From Gnetum montanum (Eukaryota > Streptophyta > Gnetopsida > Gnetales > Gnetaceae): 42,820 bases of DNA. The notes under the pieces were generated by a model, which was not told the origin of the DNA, did no database searches, and saw nothing but the letters and a program-made list of their open reading frames with translations. The stretch is taken from the NCBI GenBank assembly GCA_015680685.1, contig MNCI01020990.1:266083-308902 (forward strand). Reading direction: 5' to 3'. Positions 1 through 11,189 of the stretch are shown in pieces (position 1 is the stretch's first letter; every line of letters starts with the position of its first letter). The position numbers and the translations under genes were made by a program.

Positions 1-68
1 ATGCGATATCGCGGCGGCCGTGATATCGCGTACGCGATATCGCGGCACATGCAAGTCGCGTCTCATCA
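1..68 (-). repeat. Edge of an LTR (E3/E4 family), truncated by the window start
   Basis: Bases 1-68 closely match the right edge of the LTR at 39571-40532: both carry the palindrome GATATCGCGTACGCGATATC and both end in cgcgtctcatca. In that family this is the outer edge of U3, so the LTR is in minus orientation. No polypurine tract follows here, unlike at 40533. This is therefore the outside border of a 5' LTR or solo LTR inserted into the copia sequence that starts at 69. The target duplication would be cttgc (69-73), but its partner lies outside the window. Confidence 0.75.
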
Positions 69-2370
69 CTTGCTATTGAAAAATTGAAAGAATGATCAAA
101 TAGGAAAAGTCTATAGAAATAAAAATTTTAGATATTTCTCAAGACAAATGTGAGACTTGCATATAAGGAAAGCAAATCAATTCTCCTCACAACTCTCACA
201 TGATAAAGAGGGAAAACCAATTTGATCTTCTATACATGGATGTTGTTATGCCAATGTTCACTATTGTAATAGGAGAAAAAAAATTATATAATGATCATAG
301 TTGATGACTACTCAAGATAATTTGGACTTATAATCTGAAGCAAGAGGATGAAGCCATCAAACACTTTGAAACTTTCCATAAACTGTCCATGAATGTCAAG
401 ATTAATGTCATTGGATCAAACAAAGGAGGTAAATTCATAAATAAATAATTTGATATGTTCTATAAAGAAAAGTATATCTTTCATTAGACCACATGTAGAT
501 ATAGCCCAAAATCAAATGGAGTAGCTGAAAAAAAAGAATAGAATAATATAATACATGGCAAGGTGCTTACTAAAGCATGCCTACCTATCTATCCAATATT
601 GAAGAACATCCATCACAATTGTTTGTTACATTTCTAATTGAATCATCACAAAAAAAATGAGGAAATATATCCATATAAAGTTCTATACAAAAAAATTACT
701 ATCTTGAGTCATATGAGAATATTTGGATGTCATTGCTATGTGAAGATCCCAAAGCAGTTCATTGACAAACTTGAAGATAGAGGGAAAATGGATCTTAGTA
801 ATGATTCTCATACTAATGGGTATAGGTGCTACAACCAAATGAATGAGAAATGACATATTTCAAGAGATGTTATATTTGATGAGATAAAGTTTGGTATAAG
901 TAATTTTTTCAAATAGAAAAAAAATTAGACACATATTAAAGTTCAAAAGCATTGGTTCAAAGACATCATCCTCGCAGTCAAATGCTAGACACAAATTTTG
1001 AAAGAAGAACTACAACATAGCACAATATTGCAAATATGGTATATTCAACAATTTCAAGTGAATTAGCCAATGTCAATAAAGCCAAAAAATTAAAATTTTA
1101 GAAAGAAGCCATGAATAAAGATTGTAATTTCATCCTAAGAAATAACACAAGGGAGTTAGTAGACATACTAAAAGATAAAAACTTATTAATTACAAGTGAC
1201 TATATAAAATAAAGTACAATGAAAAAGGAGAAGTCATAATACATAAAGCAAGACTTGTGGTAAGAGGATTAAAACAAAAGAACCATGTGAACTATGAAGA
1301 AATCTTTACACCAATGGACATATTTGAAACCATCAAACTCATTCTCTCCATAGAAATACATAAAGATTTAAAGGTTAAACAAATGAATGTCAACTCAACA
1401 TTTCAAAATCAATCCATCAAAGAATAAGTATACATCTACTAGCTTAAAGGTTATGTTATTAAAGGAGAAGAGAACAATATGTGCACACTTAACAAAGATC
1501 TATATGGTATAAAGCAAGCACCGAGGGCTTGGTTCTAGAGAATTAATGACTATTTCACTAGAAAGAATCATCAAAATTGCATGCTTGAACAAATACTATA
1601 TTTCAAGGAAGGAGATGAATTCATCATTATATCACTATATTTATATAACATTATCTTTATTACCACTAAAAAAAGGCTAGTAGAAGATTTCAAGAATGAA
1701 ATGAAAACTAAATTTGAAATGAAGGGTTTGGAGAACTCAAATAATTCGTAGGAATTAAAGTGAACTAAGATAAGGAGGGAATGAAGATTTATCAAATCAC
1801 ATATGCAAATTTCATTACTAAAAAATTTAATATAAAGAATAAGAAGTCAACCAACAATCCTTTACCATACAGTTTAAAGTTAACCAATAAAGATAAGACT
1901 CCTCTAATAGATGTAACCATGATTGGATTACTTCAGTTTCTCTACCACACTAAACTAAGTTTAAAATATGCAGCATCATACTTATGTAGATTCTTGTAAG
2001 AGCCAAGACAATCTCACATTCAAGAACTAGTGCATCTCCTCAAGTATGTAAAAGAAACTTATAACTTTGGAATCTAATTAGTAAAGGAGACAATAAGCTT
2101 CATGCATATTTATATTCTGATTATGTAGGAAACATTGATGGTAGAAAATCCATATCAAGAGCTCTCATTATTCATGGAAAAAATCCAATGTGCTAGAAAC
2201 CAAATAAGAAGAATTTATTGCCATGGCTGAATGTTTCCAACACATACTATGGCTAAATAAACTTCTCTTATAGTTAGGATTTGAAGTTTATCTCCTTAAA
2301 AATTTGTATTATGAAAATACAATAGAAATTCAACTATCCTAAGACTATGTGCATCACAAAAAATCCAAAC
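69..2370 (+). pseudogene. Decayed Ty1/copia pol: integrase, reverse transcriptase, RNase H (5' part)
   Basis: This is the polyprotein of a Ty1/copia retrotransposon, which would copy and integrate the element. Translated in shifting plus frames it shows a GAG-pre-integrase/integrase start (CETCI, about 150-175), integrase core traces (GSNKGGKF near 415; SNGVAEKKE near 515), the post-integrase stretch FGCHCYVKIPKQF (about 722-765), RT with the copia hallmark YGIKQAPRAW (about 1503-1532), and the RNase H region (SYLCRFL then QELVHLLKYV, about 1975-2060). Many stops and frameshifts make it non-functional. It stops abruptly at 2370, where element E1 is inserted, and resumes in frame at 15722. Gag, protease and the 5' LTR are missing to the left, where another LTR edge (1-68) abuts. 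Confidence 0.9.
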
Positions 2371-2918
2371 TATGACATCCCATCCCTGGATGTCATGGGC
2401 AAATGTCAAATATACAATATATTAGACATTATGTGTACAAAGAAAATATAGCAAATGCGAAATATATGTGATATTCGACATTATGTATAAAGGATATAAT
2501 AGGAAACAGGAAGAGAAAGAAAAAAATTATTTATTGATATGGAATAATGTATCCAGATCGTGTGTAGAGAGTGTTCCTTAGGGTTTTCTTCCTTTGGCAT
2601 CTATCCCTTAGAGGCAATCCAGCACTGCCACTACAGTTAGGCCTATAACTTGGCTAGAAGGGATGGCCAGTCCACTTCCTATCTTGCTTCACCCAACTTC
2701 TTGTGACTTACATGTACCAACTCCACCACTACATGCTTGGCATGACCTCTAACCCTAGGTATAAATGCCTTAGGTCAAACCCCCAAAATTTACCTTTAGA
2801 GACATGTCCATTATTACAACATGTCCTTTCGGGTCTTGTTAAGCTGACAATAACACTTGTTATAAAGAGACACCATCTTCATTAGGCAATAGCATCATTT
2901 AAGAATGGGAATGTGACA
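2371..2918 (-). repeat. E1 3' LTR
   Basis: This copy aligns along its whole length with 15146-15721. Shared landmarks include tagaggcaatccagcactgc-like sequence, gggatggccagtccacttcc and tataaatgccttaggtcaaa. In plus view it begins tatgacatccc (a decayed TGTGACATCCC) and ends gggaatgtgaca, giving the TG...CA ends expected of an LTR. The polypurine complement ctacccccctta follows immediately, which identifies it as the 3' LTR of a minus-strand element. It is 28 bp shorter than its partner, which has an extra stretch near 15617-15640. Confidence 0.88.
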
Positions 2919-3353
2919 ATCTACCCCCCTTAGGTTTTGTTCGTCCTTGAACGAGTCCATGTTCTCTATCTTTTTCCAGCTCCAATGCTTTCTTTCATGA
3001 TCCTATGTTCCAGTAATTTGATTTATCCTTTGAACTTGAAGTTATTTCTTGCTTATTCTAAAAACAAAGTATATGTGAGAAAAATATATGAAAAATTAAA
3101 TATTCCTTGATACTTAATTTTTTTTCTAAGATAATGACAAAAGATGAATTAAATATTTATCAACCACCAATCCTAACCAAGATCATACAAAGTGCAACTT
3201 GGATCTGGTTACCCAAGTGAAGGCAAGGCAAATTCTTTATTCCCAATTTTTATTATCATAGATATTTTACCTATCTAATTAAAATATATATTGAAAAATG
3301 AATAAAATAATAAGATCAATGAAATAAAAGTAAGAGTGAGATACTTCTTGACC
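2919..3353 (-). other. E1 3' internal region: polypurine tract plus noncoding sequence
   Basis: The polypurine tract lies at 2921-2931 (minus sense aaggggggtag). The next bases, tcgtccttgaacgagtcc, are recognisably related to E2's tcatccttgagtgcttcc at the same position (about 30112), so this edge is genuine element sequence. From about 3000 to 3353 I see no coding potential. It may be the 3' untranslated part of the captured CCR4-like gene or decayed element sequence. Confidence 0.6.
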
Positions 3354-3620
3354 TTAATCAACCTTATGAACTGATGGGAGTAATTGTAATTCTGCCATAC
3401 GTGGCATATGATCCGATGGTCTTATTTAGGATGGTAAGGCTTGATCTTGATTCTTCTTAACTTCTTCTTTAGAAATCAACTTTAGTAATTTGGTAACTTG
3501 AAAGAATTAGGCATCGTACCAAATATAATCCAAAGTCTCAATGAAGAATGTTGTTGACCCATCTTCATTAATCATTGTAGAGTAATTTGTAAACTCTAGT
3601 TCTTGATGAGTGTTATTCAT
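3354..3620 (-). pseudogene. CCR4/Nocturnin-like deadenylase pseudogene, 3' segment
   Basis: This is the C-terminal part of an exonuclease-endonuclease-phosphatase (EEP) family deadenylase of the CCR4/Nocturnin type, which in the cell shortens mRNA poly(A) tails. On the minus strand it reads ELEFTNY, then TLDYIWY, the signature strand near the C-terminus of plant CCR4 homologues, then the catalytic SDH (SDHMPRMAELQLL, about 3380-3420), ending at a stop at 3354-3356. Two in-frame stops lie between these motifs. It continues directly, in the same frame, from the segment at 11190-12066 once E3 and one copy of its TTCAT duplication are removed. Confidence 0.8.
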
Positions 3621-3628
3621 TGATGAAG

Positions 3629-3714
3629 CAGTTACTCTAATTATTAGAGTGGTTATTATTAGAGCTGTTACTCTAATTATTAGAGTAGTTATTCTAATTA
3701 TTAGAGTGGTTACT
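3629..3714. repeat. Palindromic U3 array (ctctaattattagag units)
   Basis: Near-palindromic units of the form actctaattattagagt recur, separated by ggttatt or gctgtt spacers, filling most of the space between the LTR start and the TATA box. The 3' LTR copy (10318-10416) has one extra unit of about 20 bp. Position just upstream of the promoter suggests an enhancer-like role, which is inference. Confidence 0.8.
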
Positions 3715-3721
3715 CCTAGGT

Positions 3722-3730
3722 CTATAAATA
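3722..3730 (+). promoter_or_regulatory. TATA-like box of E3 LTR
   Basis: The sequence ctataaata directly follows the U3 palindromic array and is conserved at 10424-10432, with related forms at 29333-29340 and on the minus strand at 40427-40435. Conservation across four diverged LTR copies supports a true core promoter. Confidence 0.65.
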
Positions 3731-4476
3731 CAGTGCCCAGGCTCACAATTGGGAAGATGTTTTTAGGAGTAAAGTAGTGAAACTCTTGCAGTCTATCTAT
3801 TTGAAAGTTAGAATATTTTCCAAGTGCCTGTAGTAGGAGGTCTAAGTGTGAACGGATCTTTATTCAAGCATTGATGTACCTAAGCATACCATTGTGTTGG
3901 CAATAAAGACAAGCCCTTTGACTCATCCTTGCAACACTTGAGATTTGTTTTCTTACACATTTATATTTTATTTTATGCACTTTATATTCATGTTATTGGT
4001 GCAACAATTTATTTTGATTGCTTAAGAAAATTTTTAAATTACACAAGCACAACCCCTTTGAGCATATGTGTGATACTTGGTAGCTTATAAACGATTAGCA
4101 TTTGATAGCACAGTAGTGTTTGCATGAAGTTCAGGATATGTCTAGGAAGTGGGAACAGTTGCTTGTGTTAGGCTAGATTAGACTTTAGTTTCCCTAGCAA
4201 TTAATCACTTTTATTTTTAATCACTCTTACTTTTATTCTTATTCTAGGTGAGTAATTCCATAAAAACACAAAAGAATAAAAATCATATGCCTTAGTCACA
4301 CTTAACCATACAATTGCATTCCATAAGTGGGACTGGGAAGACAATGAACGAATAACATGCACACACTATTTAGCTCTAGTGTACTTAGTAATTACAGTCT
4401 GGGGAATTCGACTGGATTACATGTGAACGCTTGTGATTTATATGGTTGGGCGTAGGGGTACCTTGCCACTCATCAT

Positions 4477-4493
4477 TGATGCCATTGTCAGGG
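4477..4493 (+). other. E3 primer-binding site
   Basis: The sequence tgatgccattgtcaggg starts one base after the 5' LTR end. It matches 12 of 17 positions of the TGGCGCCGTTGCCGGGG primer site known from Athila-type plant gypsy elements; four of the differences are transitions of the kind produced by methyl-cytosine decay. Confidence 0.7.
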
Positions 4494-4639
4494 CCTATAG
4501 TTCTTCGTGCATTATCTAAGTCTAGTGAAATCTAGTAACCTTATTGTTCAAACTTAAGTGTCAAATCCTATGAAAATAAAAATTATCATTATCATCATTA
4601 AATTAAATTTTAACTTCACACTATCTATTAACACAAAAT

Positions 4640-6405
4640 TTCTTCTTCTCATAGGAGCCCATCTTCGCCCAGGGTAGTTCAAGTACCTCAACAATACTGG
4701 ATGGTATATGCTCATCTTGATGAGTATGTGTCAAACTTTACCTTCATCGTACATCAAGATGAACTGATGTGGTGGCATGACATGGAAGGAAAAATTGTGT
4801 TGCCACTTGATCAATTTGTTTCAGTAATGTTCCAATTAATGCTAGCATGACACAGGCTTCAACATCTCCATGGATGAGATGCAAGATCTCGACTCAAGGG
4901 ATTATCATTCCACTGAAGTGTAAAGATTAAGGGATTGTTAGCTAGAGCATCAACATGAGCTTATGAAGGGTAAGAGGTCAAACATCTTTCCACCTCAACT
5001 TGGTCCAATTGATGAAGGTGACCATTTCTTTAGTGATTCTCCTCTATTTGATTTTTTTCAAGGAGCCCTTAACCATAATGTACAATCCATAGTTCAGAAT
5101 CTAGGTTCTGGTCAAAATGGATCCAATGATAAAAATGGATCTGAAGAGGCAAGTCAGGAAAAGGAGGATAAAGGAGATCATGATCGTGATCATGGTTGTG
5201 AGCATTGAAGGAAGGGTGATAGGAGTTAGCACGGAGCAATTTTCCCTTCTTCTTCCCCTTCATTGTCATCTTGTTCTTCATTGGGTTTAGATTATGGCTG
5301 CAGAAGAAATAACCATGATGGAGGTGATCGATGGGACCAGAACAATAGAAGGGACCATCAGGATAGTCATGATTGAAGACATGGGTAATCCAAAAAACCC
5401 ATCATCAAGAAAGAAGGGCTAGTAGGAAGCATTGTAGACACCACCATCATGGCCTTGATGAACCTCTACTTGCTACTCAGGGCATGTTGAATATTGCAGA
5501 GGTTGTGAGGATTTCAACAAGGCATGTGAAGGACAACAAAATAAAGAGGGTTGATATGAACAATATCCCTCGATTCAAGGGAGGATATGATGCTAATCCA
5601 CAAAATCATATCTAGGCTTTCCAAGATGCATGTGCCTTGCAAAATATTGAAAATGAATGGCAAAAGCTGAAATTATTTCCAAGGATACTTATAAAGGAAG
5701 TAGAAAGTTGGTATCGATCCTTGGAACCAAAATCAATCAAACAGTGGAGTACGATGTTGGAACTATTTAATGACAAATATTAAATGTACTCCTAGGTATC
5801 CAATCTAAGGAAATAAATTCAAGGATGGAAACAAGGAAATCATGAATCCTTGGATGTTGTAATGGATACTCTTAGCTTGATTAGCTTCACCATATCATAG
5901 ACAAGTTGTAGTCTAAAACCAGGAAAACCCTTGGCATCTATGCCCAAGGGAGATTGACAGAGTTGAGTACCTGTTGGATTCAAAGATTAATTAAGAAGGT
6001 AGCCAAAGAGGAGGGAGAGCTCAGAAAATGTGAAAGTGTAGAAGAATACAACAGAGATCCTTCTATTCGGAAAAAGGGGATCAGATTTTGTGACAGTGAG
6101 GATGAATTTGCTAGAGATGAGGTGGTGAATCAAAAAACCTTGCCATTCCAAAAATTATAGTCAGAAATTACAGCTAAGGTTGATCAATTATGGGACTTCA
6201 TGAACAATAAGTTTCAAGCTGTTTTAAAAATTGCTGAAGAGTCCAAGGAGCAAAGTGATGATCGTGAGCATTGGAGGCTTAAGGAGGCTAACATGGAATA
6301 TCTAAAGGTAAAGGTAAGATGGTTGCATATAGTGATTCAGATGATGATGGTGAATGTGATGTTTGCCAGTATGAACATCCTAAGGGATGTTGCTCAGTTA
6401 TAGCA
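4640..6405 (+). pseudogene. E3 gag-like region
   Basis: This is the decayed capsid region of a Tat/Athila-like gypsy element. The best segment reads IPRFKGGYDANPQNHI then AFQDACALQNIENEW and ESWYRSLEPKSI (about 5560-5750), the Retrotrans_gag pattern in which a P-x-F-x-G-x-x-D start leads to a W-Y motif. Upstream are charged low-complexity stretches (about 4963-5210) rich in Asp, Gly and Lys. Downstream, 5950-6405 gives short charged segments (KRREGEL-like, DSEDEFARD). Stops and frameshifts are frequent. No CCHC zinc knuckle is visible. Confidence 0.6.
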
Positions 6406-7060
6406 CACTTACAGGAATCTAGGATGTATGCCTTGCATCCACAACTTACGCAAAGGCAAACACCCAAAAGATTTCCTTATCCACAAGGCAATCCTTGACA
6501 GTTCCACCAACCACAACAATACTATCCAAGTGGAACTTCTTCGTAACCTTACGAAGTATATCAGCAGTGGTAGCAACCACAATCATGAGCATTGCCACCT
6601 CCAAGACAACAATACCCTTACCGACAACTAAATTCCTATGGTTATTATGTTTAGCAACCTTCATCTCCAAGGGACCCCTCTGTTCATATTACTGCTTACC
6701 AGTCTCACCACTACCCTTCTAAAATATATTAATCACCCTATCCAAGGAGGGATACCACCTACTACCCTCATGTACCTCCTATTCCTACACCTACTCCTCC
6801 ACCTCCTACACAACTACCACTTGCTCCATCCATGCAAGGTGAATTTCCTACACAACCATAGCAAAGGAACACTACGAGGGAAGTTAACCGGCAATCGGTC
6901 AACCCATCCAACATGTTGAAACCATGAACAAGGAAAAGATCCTTCTTCTGACCTTATAGTCCACCAAAGCCCTTGAATACATTAGTGGTTGGTAACCCTA
7001 CTCCTCCACCTTCCTCTATTTCTTCTTTATCCAAGTTCCCTTCAAAATAAAATCCCTCTT
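6406..7060 (+). pseudogene. E3 proline/glutamine-rich gag-pol linker
   Basis: A plus-strand reading frame with stops encodes a Pro/Gln/Tyr-rich low-complexity linker (QFHQPQQYYPSG, about 6498-6535; then PTPTPPPPTQLP, about 6785-6820). Such linkers lie between gag and protease in Tat/Athila-like elements. The minus-strand frames here are shadows of this composition. Nothing catalytic is visible. Confidence 0.5.
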
Positions 7061-7074
7061 GAATCCATACTATA

Positions 7075-7680
7075 ATGTTGACACATGCTGTATCTGATTG
7101 GATTCGAGCTAGTAACCTACCCAGAAAATTAGTTGATCCCGGGAGTCCCCTAGTTTACTTGCAAATTGCTGGGAATGAGCCTTGCAAAGCTCTTCTAGAT
7201 TCTAGTTTTGGTGTTAATCTAATCTTGCATGAGATGTACATAGTGTGAAACCTTCCTCCTTTGAATAAGAGCAACATCCAGCTAGAACTGGCAGACCAGT
7301 CCATCACTATTCCATTAGGATTGGTTGAAGACATCATCACCACCGTTTGTGGGTGGTCATATCTAGCTGATTTCCTAGTAATTAAAGTGGAGAATTGCAA
7401 GGGGGACTTTCCAATCATCATGAGAAGGATGTGGCTAAGTACTGTTGATGCAAAAATGGTCATTAGAGATCTTTCCTTGGAGATATCAAAAGAAAATGAG
7501 TTTGGAAAGATTGAGAAGAATAGAGTTTCATGTATCGTGTACAAAAATTTAGGGTGCCATTGTGTGCAGAAGTTATGGTCAGTAAAGCAAACATCTATCT
7601 CTACATGCAAGCAATGTGCACCAAAGGCTGAGATCCAGAGATGTTTGTATGTAGTAGCCACAAAACAAGAGGGCACCTAG
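7075..7680 (+). pseudogene. E3 aspartic protease (retropepsin-like)
   Basis: The frame from ATG 7075 to the stop at 7678-7680 encodes the gypsy protease that would cleave the Gag-Pol precursor. The active-site region reads ALLDSSFGVNLI (about 7186-7220), a degenerate version of the L-L-D-x-G-A/S-S-V-N-L-L motif: the glycine after Asp-x is replaced by serine, so the site is probably dead. Downstream LELADQSITIPLGLVEDI and FPIIMRRMWLSTVDA match the typical L-A-D-x-S and P-I-I-L-G-R-P-F-L-x-T positions of plant Tat/Athila proteases. One in-frame stop lies near 7246. Confidence 0.8.
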
Positions 7681-7859
7681 TGGTTGATAGTTGATACGAG
7701 CAGTAGTACATTATGCATGGAACTAACTAAGGGCCTAAAGTATGAATATGTTGCATGTATGGATGAACTCGGGCAAGTTCATCACTAGCTCTCTAAAAGA
7801 GAAAATGATGATGTCAATTGGGGTGAGCTGGAAATTCCTGAAAACTTTAAACAAGAGCC

Positions 7860-8345
7860 CCTTGAATTGAAGATACTACCGACTAGAATGGAGTACGTAT
7901 TTATGAAAAATAGGAAGCCAATTGTCATTAATGTCAAACTTGCTATAGAAAAAAATAAAAAATTGATAAAATTTATGAAAAATTGGTCATCAGATTTTGC
8001 TTGGTTATATTCTAAGCTCATTGGAATAGATTCAAGAATATGCCAGCACTGGATTTACATTGATCCCACCATCAAGCTAAAGTGATAGTCGCAGCAGCAT
8101 TTGAATCCCAAGTTAAAGTAGATTGTCAAAGAGGAGATTGAACAACTCCTCAAGGTGGGATTCATCTACCCTGTCGCAGATAGTAATTGGGTTAGACCTC
8201 TCGTGATCATGCCAAAGAAAGGAGGCAAATGACAGGTATGTATTGATTTCCAACTACTCAACATGACAACTTTCAAGGATAATTTTTTGTTGCCTTTTGT
8301 CGACCAACTGTTAGACAACCATGCTCAATTTTTTGGATCTCTCCC
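7860..8345 (+). pseudogene. E3 reverse transcriptase, N-terminal part only
   Basis: In the same frame as the protease, this segment contains the pre-RT motif of plant Tat/Athila elements (GIDSRICQHWIYID, equivalent to G-I-S-P-x-I-C-x-H-R-I) and then the RT fingers: EEIEQLLKVGFIYPVADSNW and PLVIMPKKGG, CIDFQLLN, LPFVDQLLD (to about 8325). The sequence then leaves the RT without the catalytic Y-x-D-D, RNase H or integrase. A purine-rich gtgggggagat (8359-8369), like the stretch found after pol in such elements, follows almost at once, suggesting a large internal deletion. Confidence 0.8.
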
Positions 8346-8369
8346 TTTCAACTTAGACGTGGGGGAGAT

Positions 8370-10298
8370 GGCCATCCATACTAACACTTTATGTGGCTTC
8401 TCAGTTTTTTATTTGTTTTACACATTTTTGATTTTACAACTTTTTGTTTTCATCTTCTTTGTTTTAAATATTTGTATTTTTAAGGTTATTTGTCTTTTCT
8501 TATTTTCTTTACATCATCATTAATATATTTTAATATCTATTGTCTACTCTTTTACTTTATTTTATGGCTATATTTGCTTATGTTTGGTGTGTTTCTTTAC
8601 TTTTTCTGCTAATAAGGTGGCAGGTAAAATGGTAATGCATTACTCGATGGTGGTATGTTTCATTTGTAATTTGATTGTTGATGTCTGGTTTTTGACTTTG
8701 ATGGTCATTACTAATGACTAGGACATGGTTTCTTTTCATGTAACAGGCAGTGAGTCCACATCATCCACCCATCTGCTTACTCTATGGTTTTCCTTATTTT
8801 GGAAGCATACAGTCTCTTTTCATTAATGCAACTTTAATAAATTGGTGACTTGTGTAGTTTCTAGAATTGGAAAGGAATTAAAGGAGTGTTCTCGTAAGCT
8901 TCTCATCATTCCACATCATTTCACAATAGGAAGTCAAATAAGTCCTTGCATGGTATGGTCCTCATCATAAAAAAAAAAGAAAAAAAAAAGAGGATTCAAA
9001 GCACACCCCTTGGACAAAATAAATGTGAAAATCACATGGGTCTTTGCATGGTGTGATTCCCATGGGAAAAAACATGGGAATTTAAAGCACACCCCTTAGA
9101 CCAAATAAAAAGGCTACAAGCATTGGTTATGAGACTTGTCTTGTCTCCTCTAACTAAGGCCCTTTCTCACTTCCTATCTTCTCTTCCATTTGGAATGATG
9201 GTTGTTTTGTGGGAGCATTCTTGTATTTCAGGGGATGGACCTACCTTAGAATGTCGATGCAAAGTCACTAAAAGTGGTTGGTTTTGATTTAGACTATGGA
9301 AGGATCCTACCAAGTCAATTAATCACAAACTTCACAAGAGGCTGTATGTGACCATAATTAGGAACTCCATTCCACTTTCTTTGTCATCCCTCTATGCTTT
9401 CCATATCTCACCTCACTGCCAATTTCATGTTTTTATTTGGTGTTATGGTTTGATGTGTCGGGTTTCTCAATTAATTATTTTCAGGTTTTTGCACTTAACT
9501 TTCCATAATCATTAATCATCCATGGAGCCCACGAATCCCTTGGTTTGAAGTTATGCAAGGGCATAAAAGACCTATGCCTACTTTGGGAAGGATCCACTTG
9601 CATATCTTTTGGTTTGGTTAAGTTAAGTTCTGTATCCTTAAACATTGTTACAATCAAATTCTTTTTATTTACCCCATCCATGTCATCTAAATTGTATGCA
9701 CCTTGATAACTGTTTGTAATGAATACTTTTTATTGTTATGAATACCCTCTTTCCACTACTCCTTGTGTCAAGCTTTTTTTGAATTGTATGGATCGCTTCT
9801 CTTATTTAACCCATTCGTCAGTCTTTCCGCTAACAATATCAAGCAATCAATCTATCACAATCACAACTTGGCTAGATAAAATCACAAATGAAACAAGGTA
9901 TTCAGCCATTATTTATGTATTATATATACTAATCCTTGGTTTTTTGTTGATTGCAGTGGGAATCGTGGACTAGAAGTAGGATTTTCATCACCAAAGAGGA
10001 TGCAACCATATCACTCATGGGAGATTATTCATGACTACTGGATCTGTTGTACCTCTCCCTCATTCTTCTATTGCCAAGAGGGGTTGGATGTCCTTTTGAT
10101 CCGTTGGTGTTCTTTCCTAATTGTCATGAAGACCAATTTTGTACATAATTGTAATATTATATGCTTGAGCACTTCTGTATTTGTCTATTTTCTCTATCAC
10201 TCTACATGTTAGTCAAATAAGTCCACACACCCTTTAATATATTTTGTAAAGAACTTGTTCCTCTTATTCTATACTTCAGGACTAGTTTTCATTCAGTC
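8370..10298 (+). other. E3 noncoding 3' region
   Basis: About 1.9 kb lacks recognisable coding sequence. It is T-rich with short hydrophobic spurious frames. It contains an imperfect direct repeat: tgcatggt...cctcatcat...attcaaagcacaccccttggac (about 8948-9025) recurs as tgcatggtgtgattcc...aatttaaagcacaccccttagac (about 9046-9103). An adenine-rich stretch at 8969-8991 interrupts the first copy. Such long 3' untranslated regions are usual in Tat/Athila-like elements. Confidence 0.55.
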
Positions 10299-10307
10299 GT
10301 GGGGGTA

Positions 10308-11184
10308 TGATGACGTGGTTACTCTAATTATTAGAGAGGTTCTTATTAGAGCTGTTACTTTAATTATTAGAGTAGTTATTATTAGAGTGGTTATTCTAAT
10401 TATTAGAGCGGTTACTCCCAGGTCTATAAATACAGTGCCTAGGCACACAATTGGGAGGATGTTTTTAGGAGTCAAGTAGCGAAACTCTTGCAATCTATCT
10501 ATTTGATAGTTAGAATATTTTCCAAGTGCCCATAGCAGGAGGTCTAAGTGTGAATGGATCTTTATTCAAGCATTGATGTACCTAAGAATACCATTGTGTT
10601 GGCAATAAAGATGAGCTCTTTGATTCATCCTTGTAGCACTTGAGATTTGTTTTCTTACGCATTTATATTTTATTTTATTTTATGCACTTTACATTCATGT
10701 TATTAGTGCAGCAATTCATTTTGATCAATTAAGCAAATTGTTAAATTACACAAGCATGACCCCTTCAAGCATACGTGTGACACTTGGTAGCTTAGAAACG
10801 ATTAGCTTTTGATAGCCTAGTAGTATTTGCACGAAGTTCAAGATGTGTCCAAGAAGTGAAAACAGTTACTTGTGTTAGGCTAGATTAGACTTTAGTTTCC
10901 TTAGCAATTAATCACTTTTATTTTTAATCACTCTTACTTTTATTCTTGTTCTAGGTGAGTAATTCCATAAAAACACAAAATAATAAAAATCATATGCCTC
11001 AGTCACACTTAACCATACAATTGCATTCCACAAATCGGATTGGGAAGACAACAAACGAACAACACACACACACACTGTTTAGCTCTAGTGTACTTAGTAA
11101 TTACAGTCTATGGAATTCGACCAAATTGCAGATGAATGCTTGTGATTCATATGGTTGGGCATAGGGGTACCTTACTGCTCATCA
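10308..11184 (+). repeat. E3 3' LTR
   Basis: It starts tgatgacgtggttactc directly after the polypurine tract gtgggggta and ends gctcatca next to the duplication TTCAT (11185-11189). It aligns with 3621-4475 over its length, with scattered substitutions and an extra palindromic unit in U3. TATA box at 10424-10432. Confidence 0.9.
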
Positions 11185-11189
11185 TTCAT

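Larger units (their letters stand above)
3621..4475 (+). repeat. E3 5' LTR
   Basis: It begins tgatgaagcagttactc and ends ccactcatca, and matches 10308-11184 throughout. U3 is only about 100 bp and consists of a palindromic array (3629-3714). A TATA-like box ctataaata lies at 3722-3730, an aataaag signal at about 3902, and the U5 end carries the motif ggttgggcgtaggggtacc. The same LTR body, with different U3 sequence, recurs at 29191-30069, 39571-40532 and as a fragment at 20040-20192. Confidence 0.9.
3621..11184 (+). mobile_element. E3: plus-strand Tat/Athila-like gypsy element, deletion derivative
   Basis: Direct LTRs at 3621-4475 and 10308-11184 are flanked by a perfect 5-bp duplication TTCAT (3616-3620 and 11185-11189). 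A primer site at 4477-4493 (tgatgccattgtcaggg) resembles the TGGCGCCGTTGCCGGGG site of plant Athila-type elements. A polypurine tract gtgggggta lies at 10299-10307. The interior keeps gag-like sequence, an aspartic protease and the start of RT, but RT palm, RNase H and integrase are gone and about 1.9 kb of noncoding sequence fills the 3' part. It is inserted in the CCR4-like pseudogene of E1, so it is younger than E1. Confidence 0.9.

Noticed and set aside
3507-3746. Minus-strand frame with repeated LIIRVT-type residues (and its twin at 10293-10493)
   Set aside because: The repetitive part is translation of the palindromic U3 array of the E3 LTRs. Only the tail at 3507-3620 is real, as part of the CCR4-like pseudogene.
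7155-7676. 173-codon minus-strand frame
   Set aside because: It is the antisense shadow of the E3 protease frame, which has recognisable family motifs on the plus strand.
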